DNA of 6,489 nt from an uncultured Acidobacteriota bacterium (GTDB lineage Bacteria; Acidobacteriota; Blastocatellia; Pyrinomonadales; Pyrinomonadaceae). The notes under the pieces were generated by a model. The model worked only from the letters and a program-made list of their open reading frames with translations, was not told the DNA's origin and did not search any database. Below, piece by piece: positions 1 to 5,991 of the stretch. The stretch lies in assembly GCA_902826505.1 (NCBI GenBank), contig CADEFG010000301.1, positions 1-6,489 on the forward strand, given 5' to 3'. A program made the position numbers and the translations under genes. Each line of letters opens with the position of its first letter. The first letter of the stretch is position 1.

Positions 1-248
1 TGCGCGACGATTTTGAAATAAGCTGCGAGGAAATCGACACACTGGTCGCGCTCGCGGAAAATTTTGAAGGCGTCTGCGGCGCGCGGATGACCGGCGGCGG
101 TTTCGGCGGCTGCACGATCAATCTCATCAAGCGCGCGAAAAGCGACGAATTTATCGAATACATCGGACGTGAATACGAACTTCAAACCAGCCGCCGCGCG
201 GAAATATTTCGCGTCAAAGCCTGTGCGGGCGCGGCTGAGATCAAATAA
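1..248 (+). CDS. galK: Galactokinase, C-terminal fragment (5' end outside window)
   Basis: The first complete codon is at position 3 and the frame runs 81 codons to a TAA at 246-248. The fragment carries the C-terminal GHMP-kinase signature GARMTGGGFGGC (Met codon at 87), the glycine-rich motif 3 near the end of galactokinases. Before it comes a stretch reading DDFEISCEEIDTLV, which matches the helix seen in GalK proteins of bacteria and animals. Galactokinase phosphorylates alpha-D-galactose to galactose-1-phosphate in the cytoplasm, the first committed step of the Leloir pathway. Only about the last fifth of a normal GalK (roughly 380-400 residues) is visible, so the N-terminal galactose signature and ATP loop cannot be checked. 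A related GHMP sugar kinase is the main alternative, but the motif context fits GalK best. The next gene starts 38 bases downstream on the same strand, so they probably share a transcript. Confidence 0.88.
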   Translation, partial: RDDFEISCEEIDTLVALAENFEGVCGARMTGGGFGGCTINLIKRAKSDEFIEYIGREYELQTSRRAEIFRVKACAGAAEIK

Positions 249-271
249 CCGAAAACCGGAATTGAAAGTGC

Positions 272-275
272 GGAG
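272..275 (+). promoter_or_regulatory. Putative ribosome binding site of the GH51 gene
   Basis: A GGAG core lies 11 bases before the ATG at 287, in the short galK-GH51 gap. It supports 287 as the start, and that start also places a twin-arginine motif at residues 5-6. The spacing is slightly long. Confidence 0.45.
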
Positions 276-286
276 AAAACAATATT

Positions 287-1954
287 ATGGAACTTAAAAG
301 ACGTGATTTTCTGAAAGGCTTGGCGACCGGCACGGCGGCATTTGCGCTGCTCGGCAAAACCGGACTCGCCCAAACTTCGCGCTCCGGCGCCGCCCGCATC
401 GAGATTCTGCTCGACGAAAAGATCGGTCCGGTGAGTCCGCACCTCTACGGGCATTTTGTCGAACATCTCGGCGGCGTCGTTTATGACGGAATCTGGGTCG
501 GTGAAAAATCCAAAGTTCGTAATTACGACGGAATTCGTGCCGATCTGGTTGACGCGCTCAAAAAAATCAAACCGCCGAATGCGCGTTATCCGGGCGGTTG
601 TTTTGCCGATTCCTACAACTGGCGCGACGGCGTCGGTCCGCGTCAGAATCGCCCGACGCGCACGAATTTCTGGAATAACGATCCGGCGATGAAGCAAAAG
701 CCGAATTCCGCAGGGCGCTTTGAACCGAACACTTTCGGGACGAACGAGTTCGTCAAATTTTCGCAGATGATCGGTGCGAAACCTTATCTGGCGGCAAATT
801 TGCGCGGTTTGGGCGCGAACGATTTTTACGAATGGGTCGAATACTGCAATTCACCCGCCGGCATGACGACCGGCGCGAAAATGCGCGCGACGGGCGAAAT
901 GGGCAGCCGTGAGCCTTTCGGAGTCGAATACTGGGGCGTCGGTAACGAAGCCTGGGGCTGCGGCGGCGATTTTCTGCCCGGCGAATACGCCGAAGAATTT
1001 CGGCGGTTTACGTCGAGCGTTCCGGCTTTCGGTTTGCCGATGAAATTTATCGCTTCGGGGGCAAACGGCGACGATTACAATTGGACGCGCGGTTTTTTCT
1101 CGAAATCGGCGGAAAAAGGCAATTGGGTTTTTGACCGAATGTGGGGCTGGGCGATTCATCATTACACCTGGAACGCTTCGGGCGGGCGCACGAATGACTG
1201 GGTCGAAGGCAAATCCGACGCGATCAAATTCGATAACGAGCAATATTACAATCTGCTTCAGGAAGCGAACCGCATGGACGGACTGCTTCGCGAACATTGG
1301 CGGATTATGGGCGAATACGACCGCACTCACAAAACGAAATTCGTGGTTGACGAATGGGGTTCGTGGCATCGCGCCGGTACGGAAGTCGGCGACAATTATC
1401 TGCTTAGTCAACAGGTGACGATGCGCGACGCGCTCGTTTCGGGTTTAACTCTCGATACGTTTATCCGTCACGCCGATAAAATCACGATGGGAAATGCCGC
1501 GCAGCTCGTCAATTGTCTGCATTCGCTCTTTCTGGCTTATGAAGACAAATTTACCGTCACGCCGAATTATCATGTTTTCGAAATGCATCTGCCGCATATG
1601 AACGCGCAAGCCGTCCGTTCGGAATTTTTCGCCGAACCGATCGCTTATTCGCGCAACAATCAGCCCTCAACGCTTATCGGGCTTGCCGGAGCGGCTTCGA
1701 TAAACGGCAAAACGCTGACTTTAACCGTTTCAAATCCGCATATTTCCGAAGCGCACGAAGCCGAAATAAATTTACGCGGAGCGCGCGTCCTCAGCGGCAC
1801 GGCGCGGGTTTTGTCCGGCGAGATCCACGCGCATAATACTTTTGAAAATCCGAACGGTTTAACGCCGCGCGACGAAAAATTCGATGTCAAAACGCCGCTC
1901 AAATACACGTTTAAACCGTCGTCGGTAACGCGTTTGCAAATGACTTTGGCATAA
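287..1954 (+). CDS. GH51 alpha-L-arabinofuranosidase, Tat-exported
   Basis: This 555-residue protein should remove terminal alpha-L-arabinofuranosyl residues from arabinan, arabinoxylan or arabinogalactan. The N-terminus has a twin-arginine signal, KRRDFLK at residues 4-10, a hydrophobic stretch to about residue 22, and a probable cleavage site GLA|Q after residue 28. The mature part starts with the GH51 N-terminal region (SPHLYGHFVEHLGGVVYDG, then RYPGGCFADSYNWRDGVGP). The acid/base is predicted as Glu221 in WGVGNEAWG and the nucleophile as Glu356 in VVDEWGSW, both in the clan GH-A arrangement of a TIM barrel. The C-terminal 130 or so residues form the usual beta-sandwich. Length is normal for GH51 plus a signal peptide, and no key residue is missing. 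Many characterised GH51 enzymes are cytoplasmic, so a Tat leader is notable; it implies folding before export. The gene follows galK by 38 bases and precedes the GH43 gene by 24 bases. Activity on endo-linkages is less likely but cannot be excluded from sequence. Confidence 0.93.
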   Translation: MELKRRDFLKGLATGTAAFALLGKTGLAQTSRSGAARIEILLDEKIGPVSPHLYGHFVEHLGGVVYDGIWVGEKSKVRNYDGIRADLVDALKKIKPPNARYPGGCFADSYNWRDGVGPRQNRPTRTNFWNNDPAMKQKPNSAGRFEPNTFGTNEFVKFSQMIGAKPYLAANLRGLGANDFYEWVEYCNSPAGMTTGAKMRATGEMGSREPFGVEYWGVGNEAWGCGGDFLPGEYAEEFRRFTSSVPAFGLPMKFIASGANGDDYNWTRGFFSKSAEKGNWVFDRMWGWAIHHYTWNASGGRTNDWVEGKSDAIKFDNEQYYNLLQEANRMDGLLREHWRIMGEYDRTHKTKFVVDEWGSWHRAGTEVGDNYLLSQQVTMRDALVSGLTLDTFIRHADKITMGNAAQLVNCLHSLFLAYEDKFTVTPNYHVFEMHLPHMNAQAVRSEFFAEPIAYSRNNQPSTLIGLAGAASINGKTLTLTVSNPHISEAHEAEINLRGARVLSGTARVLSGEIHAHNTFENPNGLTPRDEKFDVKTPLKYTFKPSSVTRLQMTLA

Positions 1955-1961
1955 AAAAAAC

Positions 1962-1966
1962 GGGGA
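1962..1966 (+). promoter_or_regulatory. Possible ribosome binding site of the GH43 gene
   Basis: GGGGA lies 12 bases before the ATG at 1979. It is the only purine-rich SD-like stretch near the beginning of this frame and is the main support for 1979 over a later in-frame TTG at 2048. The spacing is long, so the support is modest. Confidence 0.35.
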
Positions 1967-1978
1967 AATTATCCATCG

Positions 1979-3658
1979 ATGAATACGTGTAAAGACAGAT
2001 TTAAGAATGGATTTGAAATCGCAGATTTCAGATATCCGGTTTCAAATTTGAAATCGCAAAGCGTCAATCGCGCATCGCAAATCATAAAAATTTCTGTATT
2101 TATTTGTGTTTATCTGTGTCTGTTTTTCGCCTTTTCATTTCAGGCAAACGCACAAACTTATGCGAATCCGGTGATTCCCGGCGATTTTCCCGACCCGTCG
2201 GTGATTCGCGTCGGCGAAGATTTTTATGCGACGGCAACGACCGGCGGCTGGTCGCCGCATTTCCCGATCCTTCATTCCAAAGATTTGGTCAACTGGAAAA
2301 TTACCGGCGCGGTTTTTGCGGAAAAACCGGCGTGGGCGAAAGGCGATTTTTGGGCGCCGGAAATCGTCGCGGACAAGGGCAGGTTTTTTGTTTATTACAC
2401 GGCGCGGCGCGATGACGGTCGAGGCAAAAAAGGAACTTTATGCGTGGCGGTCGCAACGGCTGAAAAACCGGACGGCGTGTGGCGCGATCATGGACCGCTG
2501 GTTTGCCAGGAAATGGGTTCGATCGACGCCGCTTTTACGCGCGACGAAAACGGAAAGCCTTTTTTAATCTGGAAGGAAGACGGCAACGACCGTCAAAAAC
2601 CGACCTGGCTTTACGCGCAAAGTTTGGACGAAAGCGGCACGAAACTGCTTGGAAAACCGGCGAAACTCTTTCGCAACGAAGCGGCTTGGGAAAATCACGT
2701 CGTCGAAGGCGCGTATGTTGTGCATCGCAACGGCTGGTTTTATCTTTTTTACTCGGGCAACGCGTGCTGCGGTCGGTCGTGCGATTACGCGCTCGGCGTC
2801 GCGCGGTCGAAAACTCTTTTGGGAAAATGGGAAAAAAATCCGGCAAACCCGATTCTTGCGGCGAATGAAACTTGGCAGTGTCCGGGACACGGCAGTCTTG
2901 TGACGACTTCGGACGGGCGCGATTTCCTGCTTTATCACGCGTATCGAAAAGGCTCGCTCGGATTTAACATCGGGCGCGAAGCCTTGCTCGACGAGGTAAA
3001 GTTTGAAAACGGCTGGGCGACGATCAACGCTGGTCGCGGCGCTTCGAAAATCGCAAACGCGCCGTTCAAACAGACGAAACAGCAATCGATTTTCGCCGGT
3101 TTATCGGACGAATTTAACGGCACCGTCCTCTCGCCGAACTGGAGCCACACGATCTTTAATGACCGGACGGCTCGTTTGAGCGACGGCTTTCTGGCGCTCG
3201 CGCCGACCGAAAAACAACTCTCGATTGAAAAAATGCCGGAAATAGTATTGACCGAACGCACGGTTGCGGGCAGCTACACGGCGACGGCGCAAATCGATTT
3301 CGAGAAAATAGCCGACGGCGAATTCGCCGGAATTTCCGTTTACAGCTGGCGCGATAATGCCGTCGGGATCAGTTTGGGGAACGGAAAAATATTCGCCTGG
3401 CGGCGCGAGGGCGGAAAACAAATCGACGCGGGAAACATCGATTTACCGAGAAAAAACAAAATCTTACAGCTGCGAATAAAAGCGCGGGACGGCGAAGTTT
3501 TCGACTGTTCATTCAGCACGGACGGAGAAAAATGGGAGCGGGTCGGCGATCAAATAAGGTTCGGCAATCTCGACGGCGCACGCCTCGCGATTGTTTACAA
3601 CGGCAAAACGACGACCGCCGGCGTGCGTTTTGACTGGTTCAGAGTCGAAGGAAATTGA
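1979..3658 (+). CDS. GH43 glycosidase (alpha-L-arabinofuranosidase / beta-xylosidase type) with C-terminal beta-sandwich
   Basis: The frame is 559 codons. Residues 60 to about 370 form a five-bladed GH43 catalytic domain: base Asp72 in GDFPDPSVIR, pKa-modulating Asp183 in GSIDAAF, and acid Glu243 in HVVEGAYVV, with the family-typical DFWAPEI between the first two. From DEFNG at residue 377 to the end lies a concanavalin-A-like beta-sandwich resembling the GH43 C-terminal domain, which in relatives packs against the active site. Expected role is exo-removal of arabinofuranose or xylose outside the cytoplasm; substrate cannot be read from sequence. A Sec signal core (KISVFICVYLCLFFAFSF, residues 37-54) is followed by cleavage ANA|Q after residue 58. 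The 36 residues before that core are unusually long and polar and are encoded by repeat-like DNA, so the true start may be downstream, for example TTG at 2048. A Cys cluster (Cys263, Cys264, Cys268) sits after YSGNA. The gene follows GH51 by 24 bases. Confidence 0.9.
   Translation: MNTCKDRFKNGFEIADFRYPVSNLKSQSVNRASQIIKISVFICVYLCLFFAFSFQANAQTYANPVIPGDFPDPSVIRVGEDFYATATTGGWSPHFPILHSKDLVNWKITGAVFAEKPAWAKGDFWAPEIVADKGRFFVYYTARRDDGRGKKGTLCVAVATAEKPDGVWRDHGPLVCQEMGSIDAAFTRDENGKPFLIWKEDGNDRQKPTWLYAQSLDESGTKLLGKPAKLFRNEAAWENHVVEGAYVVHRNGWFYLFYSGNACCGRSCDYALGVARSKTLLGKWEKNPANPILAANETWQCPGHGSLVTTSDGRDFLLYHAYRKGSLGFNIGREALLDEVKFENGWATINAGRGASKIANAPFKQTKQQSIFAGLSDEFNGTVLSPNWSHTIFNDRTARLSDGFLALAPTEKQLSIEKMPEIVLTERTVAGSYTATAQIDFEKIADGEFAGISVYSWRDNAVGISLGNGKIFAWRREGGKQIDAGNIDLPRKNKILQLRIKARDGEVFDCSFSTDGEKWERVGDQIRFGNLDGARLAIVYNGKTTTAGVRFDWFRVEGN
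2011..2058 (+). repeat. Short repeat-like patch with direct and inverted repeats inside the GH43 5' region
   Basis: ATTTGAAATCGCA occurs twice as a direct repeat (2011-2023 and 2046-2058). The first copy continues into a hairpin: TGAAATC (2014-2020), loop GCA, GATTTCA (2024-2030), extendable by three pairs including one G-T wobble. TTTCAAATTTGAAA at 2040-2053 is a perfect 14-bp palindrome. Such density of symmetry is unlike the flanking coding sequence and looks like an intergenic repeat read through in frame. Confidence 0.6.
2091..2120 (+). repeat. Degenerate 10-bp tandem repeat encoding the GH43 signal-peptide core
   Basis: Three adjacent 10-mers can be aligned: TTTCTGTATT (2091-2100), TATTTGTGTT (2101-2110) and TATCTGTGTC (2111-2120). 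The second and third match at 8 of 10 positions, and the first and second at 7 of 10. The unit resembles T/G-rich 'TCTGTGTTTATCTGTG' phrases that I associate with intergenic repeats of environmental bacteria. Here it codes for the hydrophobic SVFICVYLCL core of the signal peptide. Confidence 0.4.
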
Positions 3659-3693
3659 TTTTCGAGCAAGTTTTGACGTTATTTTTTTATTAG

Positions 3694-3833
3694 AAGCGAT
3701 CTCAAAAACACTTTTGCCGCTTACTTTGCAGCTTGGCGTCTTGGCGGGAAACTTCTTTTTCTCCCGCCAAGAGGCAAAGTCGCCAAGAAAACGCAGCGGC
3801 TTTCGTCCGACTAATTTATTTTTGAGATGGCTT
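3694..3833. repeat. Imperfect palindromic repeat element (~140 bp) with terminal inverted repeats, MITE/REP-like
   Basis: The ends are AAGCGATCTCAAAAA (3694-3708) and TTTTTGAGATGGCTT (3819-3833), inverted repeats that match at 14 of 15 positions. Inside are a second pair, GCCGCT (3716-3721) and AGCGGC (3795-3800), and a central pair, TCTTGGCGGGA (3739-3749) and TCCCGCCAAGA (3762-3772). CTTGGCG occurs four times, twice in each orientation (3732-3738, 3740-3746, 3765-3771, 3781-3787). ACTTTGC (3723-3729) is mirrored by GCAAAGT (3774-3780). No transposase is encoded, so any mobility would depend on an enzyme elsewhere. It fills most of the only long gap in the cluster, between the GH43 and GH172 genes. 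No clear target-site duplication was found by eye. Confidence 0.7.
3739..3772. other. Central stem-loop of the palindromic element
   Basis: A perfect 11-bp GC-rich stem (3739-3749 with 3762-3772) encloses a 12-base pyrimidine-rich loop. In RNA it would be a stable hairpin between the GH43 and GH172 coding regions. It lacks a following T-run on either strand, so it does not look like a classical intrinsic terminator. It could instead act in mRNA processing or stabilisation; that is inference. Confidence 0.6.
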
Positions 3834-3844
3834 GTAGAACAAAA

Positions 3845-5014
3845 ATGAAATCAAACATAAAAACCAACCATTTGCTAGTTCTTTTTTTCATCACATTGGC
3901 AGTTGCGCCTTTCATGTTTGCTCAAAATATTTACGAAATGCCTTCGGGCGTCGAGTCGAGAATGGCGAGCGGCGAAAATCCGACCGGCGAAAAAGGAATG
4001 GGCGGGCAGGCAAACGGCGGGCGCAAAGGTGCGGCGACCGTCGCGATCAAAGCCGGCGCATCACGCATTCTGGCGCAGGCAGCGGGAACGAGCGGAACGA
4101 TTCGCCGGATCTGGATGACTTTTCCCGACCGAAGTCCGCAGATGCTCCGCAGTTTGAAGATCGAAATGTATTGGGACGGCGCGGCGCGTCCGGCGGTCAG
4201 TGCGCCGGTCGGTGATTTTTTCGGGATCGGGTTGGGACGCAAGGCGGCGTTTGAATCCGCGTTTTTTTCCGATCCCGAGGGCAGAAGTTTTAATTGCCTG
4301 ATTCCGATGCCGTTCAAAACCGGTATGAAAGTCGTCATGGTCAATGAAAGCAAAGATGATTTAGGCGAGCTTTTTTACGATGTTGATTACACGATCGGCG
4401 ACAAACATCCCGCGAATACGCTTTATTTTCACGCCCATTACCGCCGCGAAAATCCGACGACGCTATTGAAGGATTATGAGATTCTCCCGAAAATTACGGG
4501 AAAAGGTCGTTATCTCGGCGCAAATCTCGGCGTGATCGTCAATTCAAAAGAATATTTCGAAACATGGTGGGGCGAAGGCGAAGTAAAGATGTATCTTGAC
4601 GGAGATTCGCAATTTCCGACGATCGTCGGCACGGGAACCGAAGATTATATCGGGACGGCTTGGGGACAAGGGAAATTCGCCCATCTTTATCAAGGCTCGC
4701 CGGTCGCGGACGAAGGCGCGCTCCGTTGGTGCTTTTACCGTTATCATGTTCTCGACCCGATTTATTTTTATAAGGACGCGCGCATCACGATTCAGCAAAT
4801 CGGGTATCTGACGCCGAATGCAATTGAAAAAATGATCTACAATAAACGGCAGCTGATCGAAGCCGGAGAAGGACAAAAACCGAAGGATCTAACGAAACAC
4901 GGCAAATTTGAGCGTTCCGATGATTGGTCAAGTACCGTCTATTTTTATCTCGATCAGCCCTCAAACAATCTGCCGGCGATCGACCCGGTGGAAAAAAGGG
5001 TCGCGGGCTTATAA
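3845..5014 (+). CDS. GH172 (DUF2961) family protein, probable exo-furanosidase
   Basis: The chosen ATG at 3845 gives 389 residues beginning MKSNIKTNHLL, a normal Sec signal peptide with cleavage FA|Q after residue 26. An in-frame ATG at 3827 lies inside the repeat element's terminal inverted repeat, has no ribosome binding site and adds only six residues. The mature protein has the DUF2961 landmarks: an N-terminal beta-jellyroll segment (RIWMTF, LKIEMYWDG, PVGDFFGIG), YFHAHYRRE, and GTGTEDYIGTAWG followed by ADEGALRWCFYRYHVLDPI. Known GH172 members act on furanosides, including alpha-D-fructofuranosides and alpha-D-arabinofuranosides, using a pair of glutamates. Glu266 (GTGTEDY) and Glu290 (ADEG) are the likely counterparts, though the second assignment is tentative. 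The family's double-jellyroll fold normally assembles as a trimer. The protein ends in the usual ERSDDWSS...LP...R..GL region and looks complete. The esterase gene begins 3 bases after its stop, implying a shared message. Confidence 0.83.
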   Translation: MKSNIKTNHLLVLFFITLAVAPFMFAQNIYEMPSGVESRMASGENPTGEKGMGGQANGGRKGAATVAIKAGASRILAQAAGTSGTIRRIWMTFPDRSPQMLRSLKIEMYWDGAARPAVSAPVGDFFGIGLGRKAAFESAFFSDPEGRSFNCLIPMPFKTGMKVVMVNESKDDLGELFYDVDYTIGDKHPANTLYFHAHYRRENPTTLLKDYEILPKITGKGRYLGANLGVIVNSKEYFETWWGEGEVKMYLDGDSQFPTIVGTGTEDYIGTAWGQGKFAHLYQGSPVADEGALRWCFYRYHVLDPIYFYKDARITIQQIGYLTPNAIEKMIYNKRQLIEAGEGQKPKDLTKHGKFERSDDWSSTVYFYLDQPSNNLPAIDPVEKRVAGL

Positions 5015-5017
5015 AAA

Positions 5018-5953
5018 ATGAAAATATTTGCAAAATTAACAAAATTCGCGCTGATTCTCTTCTTACCAACTCTCGTTGCCGCCCAAGCCGAGGCAAATCT
5101 GACCGATTATGTCGGCAATGAATTCGAAACAATTCCGAACGTCACCTATCGAACGGCGAACGGCGGCGAATTAAAACTCGATGTTTATCTGCCGCGCAAA
5201 CGGGAGCAGGCGAAACCGACCGTCATGTTCATTCACGGCGGCGGCTGGGTCGAAGGCAGAAAGGAACAGGACGTTTTGCTGATTTTGCCGTATCTGGCGA
5301 TGGGCTGGTCGGTCGTCAATGTCGAATACCGGCTGGCGAAAAACTCGCCCGCGCCGGCGGCGGTCGAAGATACGCGCTGCGCTTTGCGATGGATTTACAA
5401 TCACGCGAACGATTTTAAGTTCGACACCTCGAAAATCGTTTTAACCGGATTTTCGGCGGGCGGACATCTGGCGCTGATCACCGGAATGCTCGGCGCTAAT
5501 TCAATGTTTGATCGCGGCTGCCCGACGGCGGAAAACGTCCGCTGGACGACCGGAAAGGAAACGCCTTTGAAAGTCGCGGCGATCGTTAACTGGTTCGGCA
5601 TCACGGATTTACCCGATTTGCTGGAAGGCGCGAACGCCAAACATTACGGAATCGAATGGTTTGGGAGTCTGCCGAATCGCGACGAATTGGCAAAACAGCT
5701 TTCACCGCTCAATAACGTCAACGGAAACACACCGCCGATCATCACAATTCATGGCGATTCCGACGATCTGGTGCCGTATTCGCAAGCCGTCAATCTGAAA
5801 AACGCGCTCGATAAAGCAAAGATCGATAATCAGTTAATTACGATCAAAGGCGGAAAACACGGCGGTTTCAACCGGCAGGATACAATCAACGCCTACGCTT
5901 CGATCCGGGAATTTTTAAAGAAACATAATTTGACGAATATTTACCAAAAATAG
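5018..5953 (+). CDS. Alpha/beta-hydrolase carbohydrate esterase (BD-FAE / acetyl-xylan esterase type), secreted
   Basis: This 311-residue protein begins with a Sec signal peptide (MKIFAKLTKFALILFLPTLV) and probable cleavage VAA|Q after residue 22. The alpha/beta-hydrolase features appear in order: oxyanion-hole motif FIHGGGW, nucleophile Ser146 in GFSAGGH, acid Asp249 in HGDSDDLVPY, and His281 in GGKHGGF. The layout matches the BD-FAE-like esterases often found in plant-polysaccharide loci, which remove acetyl or feruloyl groups from xylan or arabinose side chains. Exact ester preference cannot be read from sequence; a lipase-like or peptidase-like (S9) relative is a less likely alternative, since there is no propeller domain and the protein is short. 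It starts 3 bases after the GH172 stop, so translational coupling is plausible; a weak AAGGG sits 17 bases upstream at 4996-5000, inside the GH172 gene. The pairing with furanosidases suggests removal of acyl groups that block arabinofuranose. Confidence 0.86.
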   Translation: MKIFAKLTKFALILFLPTLVAAQAEANLTDYVGNEFETIPNVTYRTANGGELKLDVYLPRKREQAKPTVMFIHGGGWVEGRKEQDVLLILPYLAMGWSVVNVEYRLAKNSPAPAAVEDTRCALRWIYNHANDFKFDTSKIVLTGFSAGGHLALITGMLGANSMFDRGCPTAENVRWTTGKETPLKVAAIVNWFGITDLPDLLEGANAKHYGIEWFGSLPNRDELAKQLSPLNNVNGNTPPIITIHGDSDDLVPYSQAVNLKNALDKAKIDNQLITIKGGKHGGFNRQDTINAYASIREFLKKHNLTNIYQK

Positions 5954-5991
5954 CTTTCAGCGTTTGGGTTTGAGATTGGAAAAAGAGCTTT

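Noticed and set aside
182..697. A 171-codon minus-strand open frame spanning the galK-GH51 junction
   Set aside because: It crosses two supported genes in antisense and has no domain or ribosome binding site.
851..1411. A 186-codon minus-strand open frame opposite GH51
   Set aside because: It lies wholly within a well-supported GH51 gene with intact catalytic motifs. The biased third-position GC explains long antisense frames, and its translation shows no domain.
2564..3085. A 173-codon minus-strand open frame opposite GH43
   Set aside because: It is Arg- and Phe-rich, has no recognisable domain, and overlaps the GH43 catalytic domain entirely.
3673..3701. Sigma-70 promoter before GH172 (TTGACG at 3673-3678)
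   Set aside because: At a 17-base spacing the -10 position reads GCGATC, far from TATAAT. The T-rich tract after TTGACG is too close to serve as a -10.
3739..3772. Intrinsic terminator between GH43 and GH172
   Set aside because: The 11-bp stem is strong, but no T-run follows it on either strand, and it is nested in a larger palindrome.
3817..3824. Bacteroidota-type -7 element (TATTTTTG fits TAnnTTTG) at the right end of the palindromic element
   Set aside because: No convincing TTTG -33 box lies at the expected distance, and such a short T-rich match is easily found by chance.
3827..3844. Upstream ATG at 3827 as the GH172 start
   Set aside because: It lies inside the repeat's terminal inverted repeat and lacks a ribosome binding site. 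The ATG at 3845 gives a normal Lys-led signal peptide.
3591..3848. An 85-codon plus-strand open frame across the GH43 end and the palindromic element
   Set aside because: It overlaps the GH43 gene in another frame and its second half is only a reading of the repeat element. There is no ribosome binding site and no domain.
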